Shown: positions 11,869-22,700 of the stretch, in pieces
How positions within the stretch are numbered: position 1 is the stretch's first letter
Layout of the letters: each line of letters opens with the position of its first letter
Notes under the pieces: generated by a model
Told to the model about the DNA's origin: nothing
The model's input: only the letters and a program-made list of their open reading frames with translations
Database searches by the model: none
Source: Hofstenia miamia
Lineage: Eukaryota; Xenacoelomorpha; Acoela; Hofsteniidae
DNA length: 64,000 bases
Assembly (NCBI GenBank): GCA_900660155.1
Contig: CABFPE010000777.1
Coordinates: 51,386 to 115,385, forward strand
Reading direction: 5' to 3'
Made by a program: the position numbers and the translations under genes

Positions 11869-13142
11869 CAGTGCTGGGTGAATTAATTGAGCCAACAAGG
11901 AAAACGGTATATAATTTATTTAAGCAAACAATTAAGAGCAAGCAAGTTTAACAATTGAGTTATTTTGTCAAAGTTATAAAACATACAACTACTGACATGA
12001 AATATGTCAGTATGGCACATATCCACCTCGAGACCTTAAGCATAGATCGACTCGATGAGGCATACTATCAACTAAAGTTTTGCAAAGATGGCCAATTTCT
12101 GGGTCATTATACCAAATATTTGTTGCTCGTTCAATAAGCTGTGCCTTTGACATGACAATTTCGTTAAACTTTCTTTTGAGACAAGCCCAGGCGTTTTCAA
12201 TGCAGTTGAGGTCGGGACTGTAAGGCGGCCAGTCCATTATTTGCACACCACTTTCATTAAAGAAATCCATAACAGCTCTTCCCTTATGACAGGGTGCATT
12301 GTCTTGCACAAAAACATTGTCATTCTGCCCAAACCACTCAGCAGCCGCCGGTAGTAGATGGTCTCGCAATACAGACATGTATTTCTGGCCGTTCATTGTA
12401 CCTTCAATCGGAACTAGAGGCCCTGGTCCTTGACGAGAAATGCACCCCCAGAACATGACATGCTGTTCAAATGGTCTATGGGACACAGTTTGATTAAGGC
12501 GGATGGGGGCACCTCTGCGTCTACGTACAAATTGTGGACGGCGAATTGAAAGATTTATTGCTGATTCGTCGCTGAAAATTGTATTGCTCCACTGATCAGC
12601 AGTCCACAGACGGTGTTGAACGGCCCACTGTCGGCGAACTCGCATTTTGTTAGCATTGAGGGATGGCGACTTCACTGGACGATATGTCAGAATTCCACTA
12701 CGGCGAAGCGAACTGCGAATAGTAGAAGTGTCTACGTTTAAATTTAGTTGTTGGCGAAGTTGCCTTGACGTAATTGTGGGATCTACAACTGTTAGTCGAG
12801 CCAAAAGTCGCTCCGTACTTCTTGACATGGCTCTACGCCGACCGCATCGTCCACGACGTTGTACTGAACTGCTTCCAGTAGCCCCGTATTGATGTATAAT
12901 ACGTTCAACACAAGTTGCTGCTGCAATAGCGCGATGGGTCCAATTATTTGTAGTATAATGGTGAATAATCAATGCACGAAGTGGCTCACTAACATCCACA
13001 TCTCTAAAATGGTGAAAAGGCAATGTAAACAAACAATAGTATATGCAACGAATATACAATGTGTGTTTCTGTGACTGTGGCTCCACTAATTCACCAAAAT
13101 AGTTAAATTTATACATTGGCTCAATTAATTCACCCAGCATTG
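11869..13142 (-). mobile_element. Complete Tc1/mariner-superfamily transposon (1274 bp)
   Basis: Terminal inverted repeats of 27 bp (11869-11895 and 13116-13142) begin CAGTGCTGGGTGAA and CAATGCTGGGTGAA, differing at one position. They are flanked by TA on both sides (11867-11868, 13143-13144), the standard Tc1/mariner target duplication. A second, weaker copy of the repeat lies just inside the right end (about 13079-13102), suggesting an IR/DR layout at that end. A single open transposase frame fills the element on the minus strand. Sharp ends and an open frame imply a recent insertion. Confidence 0.95.
12007..13116 (-). CDS. Tc1-like DD34E transposase
   Basis: The enzyme cuts and pastes its own element through the terminal repeats, acting in the nucleus. 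The open frame runs to 13140, but its first Met there lies in the terminal repeat, so I use the next Met (MYKFNYFG); the true start could be further inside. An N-terminal helix-turn-helix region (LRALIIHHYTTNNWTHRAIA and on) is followed by a basic patch (RRGRCGRRRA) and a DDE catalytic domain. The catalytic residues are D in FSDESAIN, D in VQDNAPCHKG and E in LNCIENAW, with 34 residues between the last two, the Tc1 spacing. No internal stop is visible over about 369 codons, longer than the usual 340-350, consistent with a start further inside. Confidence 0.85.
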   Translation of the reverse strand: MYKFNYFGELVEPQSQKHTLYIRCIYYCLFTLPFHHFRDVDVSEPLRALIIHHYTTNNWTHRAIAAATCVERIIHQYGATGSSSVQRRGRCGRRRAMSRSTERLLARLTVVDPTITSRQLRQQLNLNVDTSTIRSSLRRSGILTYRPVKSPSLNANKMRVRRQWAVQHRLWTADQWSNTIFSDESAINLSIRRPQFVRRRRGAPIRLNQTVSHRPFEQHVMFWGCISRQGPGPLVPIEGTMNGQKYMSVLRDHLLPAAAEWFGQNDNVFVQDNAPCHKGRAVMDFFNESGVQIMDWPPYSPDLNCIENAWACLKRKFNEIVMSKAQLIERATNIWYNDPEIGHLCKTLVDSMPHRVDLCLRSRGGYVPY

Positions 13143-13281
13143 TAAGTCAAAGATTAAATATCGCATAAGAATTACAACTTTAATATAAAATTTCTATTTA
13201 CCACCATAATATTTGTTATTTTGTCCTAACCATGAGTAGAGACACTCGAAACATGTATACATAAAATATTTCTTGTTTTCT

Positions 13282-13284
<3 letters not shown>

Positions 13285-13321
<37 letters not shown>
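13285..13321. repeat. (TA)n microsatellite
   Basis: Uninterrupted TA dinucleotides at the outer edge of the Penelope-like remnant. Confidence 0.95.
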
Positions 13322-13323
<2 letters not shown>

Positions 13324-14799
13324 GTATTGACCCTGACCATTTGTCAAATGTTTGGTTCAAATGAATGCCACAATTACAATTTTAATTTAATAATATTAAT
13401 GTTGTTGCACTTTACAATAATAAATTTAAGTAAACTTTTTGGGGATCACATAATAATGTTTTTAACATTCATTTATTTGGGAATAGCTTAGAAGGATATT
13501 ATTGCAGCAATTGAAATATTTTTTTAATATGGATTTCCTCCTAATTATATTAAATTCTTCTGCTACATGTAGTTTTCATGTATTTGTCATCTATGAATAT
13601 TTTAAATAAGTTATCATGACTTTCTCTGTAATTTTTATTTCCTTCAGTTTCCAGAAGGCATGTCATAGATAATCTATTACAATAGCTGCTGGCTTGGCTT
13701 TTGCCAAATTTTTAATGAAGCTCATATATACTCTAATGTTGTCATGTGAATGCATAAATGCATCTATTGTGAGATTAATTTTGTATTTTATTGACAAAGA
13801 TAATACTGCATTTACATTGTTCAATTAACTAGTAATATATCTACTTGAAGCTAAATAGTAAGTGATTGTTGCAATTTTTAATGATAAAAATTTTCTTCCT
13901 AAAATCTCTGCTTCATATCTAATTTCTTATAATAACTTAATGAATTTTGAAATGTATTTTCATTTCAATGTATCTTTTTTATTGCTTTATTTAAACTTGA
14001 ACTTGATTGAAAATTCAAATGAATATACTGTAAAAAAATCAATTATATTAAGTTTCTACATCAAATTTTAAATAAATATTTTATAGTTTTATAACCTGAA
14101 GCTCAAATCATAAAACCCAAAAAATTGTATCCTAGCCTTAACCCTGTGCTTCCACTTGCATAGCTTCATAAGTTAGTTTTTAGGCCATGTAAGCAAGAAT
14201 ATCAAACTATTTGCGGATTTTGAATAATTTTTACTAAATTATTAATTAAAATTTTACATTTATGTTGATGATTTTCTGAAAAATCGCCGTTTTTTGCTTG
14301 TCGAGAAGTTAATTTACAAGTACCTTTAAAATTTAGACATTAATTTGTCAAACAGTTTTTGGCATTGGGCTCCATCCCGCACATTCCTTTTTAAATTCTA
14401 GAAGCTGTGAAAATTTCTGATTAAAAATATGTTGATTCATGTTGAAAATATAATTAAAATACCTTTAAAGTAGTTAAGCAAATGTATAGAATTAAATAAG
14501 TCAGTGTGAATCATAAATCTCAATATATTCTACAGATTTATTTTGTAAAATTTGGAAATTCATACATAAATCAGATTTTGTAAACAAAAAACATGTTTGA
14601 CGAATAATATATTCTTTTGTACATACACAGTGTTCGAAAAATTAAGTTTAACAATGAGTTTTACGACTGGGTGGTTTGCTTTTGGTAAAAGGAAAATTTA
14701 ATTTCCGAATTCATTTTTATAATTATTTTCGATACTAGACATCCAAGGTTTTCATTTTCTTTAAATTTTTAGTTGCCGAACAGCTCATTGGAAAATCAT
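13322..14799. other. AT-rich interval, no gene seen
   Basis: Short open frames at 13273-13491 and 13862-14071 are low-complexity AT-rich translations (Ile, Tyr, Leu, Asn) without motifs. I see no structured element. Confidence 0.6.
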
Positions 14800-17430
14800 T
14801 TTAAATTGACATTTACAGGTCTGGAAGCCCTATTCTCAGCACCCCTCAATCCAGATTTGAACATTTTAACGGACTTTCAAGTGACGACATTATCTGGCAA
14901 CGCATTTCATTTGTCTACCACACGGGCACTAAGAAAATGTGCCCTTAAATTTGTCCGGCACCGTTTCTTTTAGTTTCTTTGAATTGCCGCGCAATACACT
15001 TATTTGATTGCATTTCAAAATATTGTTCCTTGTTGACGCATATCCTTTAGGTTATGACCACGACATTGCCATTGACCCTATTTAAACAACGCTTATGTGC
15101 AGCTTCCAGCTTGTTCTTGAGTGTAACATATTAAGGTGACCAGACAATGGCAGCGTACTCCATGACAGGACGAACAATTGCTTTATATAGGGGTACTATC
15201 ACCTCCTTGTCATTACTAGCGAGAACGTGCTTTAGCATTTCCGCCAGTCTCAACGCACGTTTAACCACTGCATCAACATGGATATCCTATTTCAAATCAG
15301 CTGATACCTACACACCAAGATCCTTAACACATTGGGTTTCAGAAAGATCACGGCTTTCAATCGAAAACTTTCTATCTTCTTGTTGATGTTAAGTACCATG
15401 CACTTTTCAGGTTTCACTTTCATTCCCTAGTGGTCAGCCCAGCTTGATATGCGGCTTACTGTTTGCTGTAGACATGTGTTAGTATACAACTTTATATCAT
15501 CTACAAACCTAGTAACTCCAGTTGGTCCCATTACTTCGAGCATGTCATTTATAAAAATGATGAAACCTGAGATGCTACCTTGAGGTATTCCACTGGTCTC
15601 ATTCGCCCATGCAGCTCTCTCTGAGAACGCCCAATTAGAAAATTCTGGAACCACTGTATCAATCTAGCACAAACACCTGCATTTTCAAGTTTATAAAGAA
15701 GCTTCTCATGGGGAATGGTATCGAAAGCTTTAAGAAAGTCGACTTATACTACTGAAACTTGAGCGCCGTCATGCACTCATTTACACAATTCAGAAGATTG
15801 ACACAGTAGACCTACCGGGGAGCGCGTCGTGTTGGTTCATTGAAAACCAGTTGTTGCCAAGAAAAAAGTCTATAATCTCAAGCCATACCATCAGTTCAAA
15901 TACTTTAGCCACCACCGACGTCAGTGAAACAGTGCGAGTGTCATTTACTTTCAGCGAACCAGGAATTTTCTTAAGCGGTGTCACGTTAGCCTTTTTCCAT
16001 TCAATAGGGACTATACCAGGGTCAAGAAACCTTCGAACGATTATATACAATTGATAAGTTGAGTCGCACACTTCTTTAGGACGAGTGGACTGATGTCGTC
16101 TGGACTTATCTACCTCGAAATTCATAAGCTGCTTAACAATGTCTTCGGGAGAAAGCTCAACGTCGCTGATATGGTACTCATTCCTCTTGAGCAACTGCTT
16201 TTCCTGCAGTGATGACAACTCATGATCATCTTTAAAAACACTGCTGTAATATGCATTAAGTGCGTTCGCTATGTCTTCCGAACTAGTAAGGACAGTGTCA
16301 TCAACATTCTTAACTTTACATATACTGCTCCTAGGCTTCACGAACATGCTAGCATATTTGAAGAACTTCGAAGACCCACGACTCTTGTTCTGCGCCATTT
16401 GCAGCTCATACGATTTTCTAGCCTCGGCTATTGCTTTTTTATATTTGATTGCTTTTTTGAGGTAGCCTAGACTGTCGATATTGAGGCCACTTTAGCGGTA
16501 AGTTCTCCACGCCTTTTTCCTTTCTGCTTGGCACACACCGACTTCGTGCGAGTCCTCCCATGGGAATTGTTTACGACGCTTAGGTGTTGAGTAGGGCACA
16601 AACTGCTTCATTGCTTGATGATATTTCTTGAAAAAACTTTCATAGGGTTGGTTTGCGCCAGAAAATCAAAAGTACTGTCCCAACTTTGATTCTCAAAAAA
16701 TTGTATTTCGGAGTGTTCACTTGCTCAATGCCACCGTTGAGGTGAAGATCAACTCGTATACTAGTGTCATGGTCACTTTTACCAAGCCCTCTTATCGAAC
16801 AAATATGGTCAACTTCGCTAGCGATATTTGTCAGGAGTAAATCGGGTGTAGCACTTGCTCTTGTGTTGAAATTTACCATCTGCTCCAAAAAAATTTTACA
16901 CACTATATCGACAAACATTTTTTCTTTTGCCAAACTACCTTGATTCCTTTCCCAGTCGATGCCTGGAAAATTGAAATCTCCAAACACTAACACAATTCTA
17001 GATCTAAAACCACAAAGATCTCTTAGTGTAACTCCTATCGCGTCAATTACTTTCGGATATACCAAATGTGCTCACGTAATTTTTGGAGGGTCTATAAATG
17101 CACGCAACTAAGACAGCCTCGACCATATTCTTAATTTCCACTGCAACTGCTTCAACACTAGCATCTAGTCTAATAACTTAATATTCAAGCAACTTATTAA
17201 CAAAAATTGCAACACCACCTCGAGCAATGCCAGGAAAAATCGACAGCCTGTCGCAACGCACATATTCATAAAACTCATTTACTGCAATGCTCGGTGTCAT
17301 GTCATTTTCCCAGGTTTCAGATATACAAATAAAAGCTTAAATTTTAGAATCTAAAATACTCATAATCTCAGGAAGTTTATTCTCTAGACCTTGTACATTG
17401 AAATAATAGCCACTCCAACTTGCATCCATT
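14800..17430 (-). pseudogene. CR1-type ORF2 (endonuclease and reverse transcriptase), broken
   Basis: Endonuclease motifs on the minus strand are RGGVAIFVNK (about 17220), VFGDFNFPGIDW (about 16985) and LGKSDHDTS (about 16785), which include the conserved Asn, Asp and His residues. The RT part at 16398-15790 reads EDIANALNAYYSSVF, then EWKKANVTPL, then VVAKVFELMVW. The palm part at 15654-15427 reads SGIPQGSISGFIIFINDM and FVDDIKLY, where the usual FADD is FVDD. Downstream text near 15150 (MEYAAIVWSP) is the conserved W-S-P block of CR1 C termini. Frame changes separate these blocks. Confidence 0.75.
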
Positions 17431-17513
17431 TTGTTCAATTGTCAATTCCTTAACTCCTGGTCGCCTTCAATGCTCACCTTGTTACCTTCCCAATTCGTTT
17501 CATCCACAACTAT

Positions 17514-18200
17514 TCATACCCTTCCACCACGAATACGCGCCTGCACACCTTTTTCTTTTAACTCATCCACTCTGCTCACTAATTGTTGACGACGTATGCT
17601 GTCAAGTTCTCTTTCAAGACGAGTACGATCTTTAACTATAAACAGATGTTTGTAGTTTTCGTTTGCCTTTAGATTCATCTTCCGTCGAAGTACGGTGTCA
17701 ACTGTACCACTGTCATCGAAGACAACCAACATCGGTCTTGTTCTCACCTCAACTCTCATTCCTAAGCGCAGTGCAAACTTGGAGTCTTTCTCAACGCCTA
17801 TGGCTCTCAAAATCCCTAAAGCTTCGCGTTTGTTCCTCGCCCTAACTTCATCGAGTGATTACTCCTCACTTGATACCTTTTCTTCTACATTGAACATGAC
17901 CACCTTCTTGACCCTTCTCACGTTACCATCTGGTACCTGAAATACGATTCTTATTTTCTCGGCAAGGGTGAACATATCTTTCTGTAGGGCGCCGCCGATG
18001 TCCTCGTTACTGGTCTTCTGCTGAACATCTTTCATACCGTCAACTGCAACTGTAAGATCCTTCACGTTTTTCTGTTGAATCTCGAAATCTTGCCCAAAAG
18101 CCTTACATCGCTCAGCATCCTGTGATTATCCAGCCATGACTTGCAATTTCATAAGCTCAATTTCATCCGCATTAACTTCTCTCGCAGTGCCGCAATGCCT
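17514..18200 (-). pseudogene. CR1-type ORF1 protein, broken
   Basis: Minus-strand open stretches at 18065-17859 and 17810-17514 read KKVVMFNVEEKVSSEE and then FALRLGMRVEVRTRPMLVVF, ending RRKMNLKANENYKHLFIVKD and RGGRV. This is the recognisable CR1 ORF1 pattern, an RNA-chaperone-like protein: a predicted coiled-coil N-terminal part followed by an RRM-like V-x-F-N-V segment and a basic C terminus. A frame break separates the two stretches. It lies directly 5' of ORF2. Confidence 0.65.
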
Positions 18201-18521
18201 TGACTGCACAGAAACCGCATAGCATTTCATCCTTCATTGATGTTCCCTTAACCACATTGAATTTTACTCATTGACCGGAACCACATTCCACTTCCACTTT
18301 CTCAAATGATTTCTTTTTATTCATTTAAGAAAGTAAACTTAATCTAATTAATTTGTGTAATAAAAATATATAATTGACAAATAAATTTAATTTTGATATT
18401 CAAGAATATTCGGTAAATATCGTTAGTGCTTACATATTTTATTCTTCAAAACTGCTAAAAAATATAGAGCACCTAATGTTAATTTCTCAATTAATTTTTG
18501 GAATTTCAAATTTAATTTTGC

Positions 18522-18690
18522 AGTCCCACAGGGATCCATGCTTGTTCCTATCCTCTTCAACCTGTTATATGATGAGCTAGATGCGATTTTAAATCGAAAT
18601 GAATGCGAAAATGCAAACAACAGTTGGCGCTTGCGAAGACGGGCAGAAGGGCACAAAGATCGCAATGTGATGAAATACAGGCTACGCAAA
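18522..18690 (+). pseudogene. LINE reverse-transcriptase scrap
   Basis: A + strand reading contains AVPQGSMLVPILFNLLYDEL, equivalent to the GVPQGSVLGPxLFNLLYDxL block before the RT active site in R1/LOA/Jockey-like LINEs. Nothing further of that element is recognisable on either side. Orientation is opposite to the neighbouring CR1 copy. Confidence 0.55.
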
Positions 18691-18830
18691 TGAAAGTGAG
18701 TTCGCACGCATGTGTATTTTATTTCATTGGACGAAATATTGTTTTGCTGAAAAAATCTATCCCAACAAATCGGGCAACTGTTACAAAATCTGCATTTACT
18801 TCTATTTACTGAAAAGGCTGATCGAAGCAA

Positions 18831-19715
18831 CCCTACAAATATTTTGAACCCTAATTTAATAAGTTTTTTGATGATGTCTACTGCTATTCTTTCCAGGGAA
18901 ATTTTTTACAGAATTTATGCTGCAAGAGGCAATTTTAGCCAACTCTGGATGCGTATTTTTCAAAATTTTCTGAGGGACCATGCCCCCAGCCCCTAGAAAG
19001 ATATAAAAAATTGGGAACTTTATAGGTCTGTGTATGGAAGGCCCAGAGAATCGGACTAAACCACAGATACAAACCTATTGTTTCTGTTATTCCACGTCGA
19101 TATGAAGTTCTTTTCAAACAGATGAACGCAGAATCCCAATTACTCTAAGATTTGATCCCTGGTACATTCGCGTTTACCTCCTTCAGGTCGAGAAATCAAC
19201 AAAAAGTTCAACAGTGCATTTCGTAACAGATACTTGAAAAAAGATTTAATCTCCTTTGAATTGATTTAATTTCCATTGTAATACGTCAGTTTGATGATGA
19301 AATAAAGAGCTGTTTCGGTTTCAAGTGCAAACCAAGCGATTGTTTATTTGCTTTTAAAAATTATCTATTTTGCTACAAAATTCCATATGTTGAAATTAGT
19401 AAAAAAATCAGTCTTTTTGTACTACTTTGGATTTAGGTATCTTATTAAATACATTATTTCATAGCTTCAACTTTTTAGCAACAAGAAATTTTAAAGAATT
19501 CAACTTTATTATTATGATTACTCGTCTTTGCGATCAATGCGCTATATTTCAATGTATTACAACAGCTTTATTTATAATTTGTAGTCGCTCATTGATTTTT
19601 ATTTAGAAATCCATTTGTAGTTACTCATTTTGTTATTAAATTTTTTAAGAAATATTTCATATAGATTTTACTTGGGAGTCATTTTCTTATGTTCACTTTA
19701 ATTTAGATTTAATCA
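18831..19715. other. Upstream region of CCT4, no other gene seen
   Basis: AT-rich with no recognisable exon. A possible 3' splice site (ttaatttag at about 19697-19705) lies 10 bp before the CCT4 ATG, so an upstream non-coding exon is possible, but I cannot place it. Confidence 0.4.
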
Positions 19716-22700
19716 ATGGTTGAAGCTAAGAATCAATCCGCATTCAAGGATAAAGAGAAACCTGTTCATGTCCGAGAAAGTAATATTATTGCTGCTAAAG
19801 GTGTGTGTTTAACATTGACATTTTATAAAGTATAAATTAGCCGTTGCTGATGCAATTCGGACAAGTCTTGGTCCACGCGGAATGGATAAAATGATTCAAT
19901 CCGGTAATGGGGATGTCACTATTACTAATGATGGCGCAACTATTTTGAAACAAATGCAGGTATTCATTCATTGAATACAGTGATTTTTTATTTTAATTTC
20001 CGTTTATGCAACTAATTGAGGTTTCCATAATAATTTAATATTAGTTCAACAAGATAATTATTTCTCAATACTCGATGATTTAGTTTTTAAATTTATTTTG
20101 ATTTTAAAATTTAGCGTTGATCAAATTTATGTTTACATTTTGTTTAACATTAAAAATTTAAGGTTCTGCATCCTTCTGCGAAAATGCTTGTAGAACTCAG
20201 CAAAGCGCAGGATATTGAAGCAGGTGATGGCACTACTTCAGTGTGTGTTTTGGCAGGCAGTTTGCTAGATGCTGCATCTAAGCTTTTGTCTAAAGGTATT
20301 CATCCAACTACCGTTTCAGAATCATTTCAAAAGGCTGCTGCGAAAGCAATTGAAGTATTGGAATCAATTTCAACACCTGTGACTTTAACTGATCACGAAA
20401 GCCTTTTAATGAGTGCTTCAACATCGCTTAACTCAAAAGTATGTTAAATTTTTGTATAGTGCTGATCAATTTATTAGACTTCAGCTTAAATTCGTTGATC
20501 TTTTGGGAAAATTAAAAAACTATTTGTCCTGTATGTATTTTAACCCAATTACTAATTTGAAAAATTTCGCGGTCATTTACTTTTTCTAAAAATATATATA
20601 TATAAGAAGAATCGCGAAATCATGAGTCTTAATGGTCCTGTTAAATAATTCAATTTTTGTTTTTCAAAATATGTCGGGTTGTGGGTCATAGTTAAACGAT
20701 CGAGTCCTGTTGTGGGTCAAAGATAGTGACCTATTTCCCACCCTGATCATAAACTGTAATAATTATAATTAATGTTTGTACACACAGATGTTGTGTGTAA
20801 TCGTAGCGAAAAAAAATATTTGCTGCTTTGCGCGGCATCTCCCTAACTCCTGAAATTGTATATTTTTCTAGCAATATTCCAAGTACTACCTATGTTTAAT
20901 AACATATTTTTAAATAAATAATCGTAATGTTTTTTTATTTTTCGAAAAAGCAGATATGTACAAATTTATGAATGATAATTACTTTTATGTTGTGATTCGT
21001 TACTTTCTGTTGTGTGTTCTTAGCTGCACACACATGCTTTCCTTACTCAATTTTCGGGGTACTGACCAAAAAACCTTCAAGAAGCAGTATTTTCTAGCAG
21101 AGATGATGTGCATTTTGCTCTAAAAATGGGGTCCTTCATTATCTTAGCTTATATGAGATGCAATTGATAAGGAATTCCTGGGAAAGCCAATTCTTGTTTT
21201 ATCAGTTTGAGAATCCTTTTTTCAAACATTTCATGTGTTTTATTGATTATGTAATTGTGCTTTGGATAAATGTATAAAAAACTAATTTCAAGATCTGAAA
21301 GAATTTCACTAAATATTTGAATCAATTTTCAGTTTAGGGTATTAAGCGAATGGAGTTCGCCTTTTGAGTGTTTCAATAAAATTTGAACGAAGAAGAATTT
21401 TATATGTTGAACTTTTAATACAATGTATATATGTATCGGAGGTGCCTAATGCTTATTTATCGACCTAGAAATATAAACCCAACGATAGTTTTTCGCAGAC
21501 ATTTTAACTACTCTAGTGCTTTCTAACTTTTTTGCATAACTTGACACCCATCACAGTATTAGTGTGCCGCGGCATGACGTTTGGCAACCACCGAATTATT
21601 CCATTAATTATATTAACTAAGTATGCAGCAATCATAGTTGAAGTTCAATATGAACATAATTGTAAAATTTAAACGATTTGCAAATGCTTGATGCATAGTT
21701 GATATATGCTGTTTAATAACAAATTTGTTTAGGTAGTGTCACAATATTCGTCATTATTGTCTTCTATTGCTGTCGATTCTGTTCTTCGTATAATTGACCC
21801 CAAAAAAGATGATAATGTAGACCTTCGGGACATTAAAATCGTTAAGAAGATAGGGTTAGTTCTAATTCACACGATATATAATTTCACTAGCAATGTATTT
21901 TGATGAAGGCTTTTAGAGGAACAGTTGAAGACACAGAACTTGTTGATGGACTTGTTTTGGAGCAACATACAAAAAATTATGGTGCACCTTCTAAGATTGA
22001 AAAGGCTAAAATTGCTCTGATTCAATTCTGTCTTTCACCTCCTAAAACTGATGTAATTATTTTATATTTTTTTATATAAATTGTTGTCGTTTTAGATGGA
22101 AAACCAAGTAATCGTATCGGATTATAGTCAAATGGATAGAGTGTTGAAGGAGGAAAGAGCTTATATACTTAACATTGTTAAACAAATCAAAAAGGCTGGA
22201 TGCAATGTTCTTCTCATACAAAAATCTATTCTCCGTGATGCAGTTTGTGACTTGTCATTGCATTTCCTTGCGAAATTGAAAATTCTTTGTGTCACTGATG
22301 TTGAAAGGGAAGATATTGAATTCATTTCTAAGGTAATTGTAGAAATTTTTACAGAAAAGCCAGGTTAGGCATAGTGTATGCAGTCATTTCTTGAATAACG
22401 TGGTTTTGAACAACCCTGTAAGACCGATTTCATTCTACCCTAAGATGTCATTGCGATGCATATAGGTTTGCGCTAATATAACTTTGTTTTCTAAAAAATG
22501 GTCATTGACAATATTTACATCAATTCTAGTCCATTTAAAGTGATCATGAATAGGCCTTGAACAATGTGATTTAACATAGTGAAGTCGCTGCGTATTTTTC
22601 TCAATGGTAATTTCGAAGTTTACCTTTTTAGGAGCAATTTTATAGTGAATGTTTTTCAGTATTGATATTTAAGTTGTTTTGGTTTCTTAAATGTGTTTTT

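Larger units (their letters stand above)
11585..13285 (+). mobile_element. Penelope-like element remnant with inverted 3' ends, split by Tc1
   Basis: A 43-bp sequence at 11585-11627 is repeated almost perfectly in inverted orientation at 13242-13285, each followed or preceded by a (TA)n array. Inside the left copy a + strand frame (11615-11868 and the insertion point) ends KHTKIAEAIFIKETKDNL, typical of the C terminus of GIY-YIG endonuclease domains that end Penelope-like proteins. The part between 13145 and 13285 is its 3' tail and has a close relative at 45318-45416. Both tails contain a CATGAG or GATGATGA stretch followed by CACTCGAARCATG, resembling the hammerhead-ribozyme-like ends reported for Penelope elements. 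The element is 5'-truncated. Confidence 0.55.
14800..18330 (-). mobile_element. Decayed CR1-type LINE, minus strand
   Basis: On the minus strand, ORF1 (about 18200-17514), endonuclease (about 17420-16640), reverse transcriptase (about 16400-15420) and the LINE C-terminal region (about 15420-14830) occur in the expected order over about 3.5 kb. The ORF1 text and the RT segment (EWKKANVTPLKK, then VSLTSVVAKVFE) match the CR1 clade closely. It has several frame changes and stops, so it is an old copy. Its right edge is about 1.4 kb upstream of the CCT4 start codon. Confidence 0.8.
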
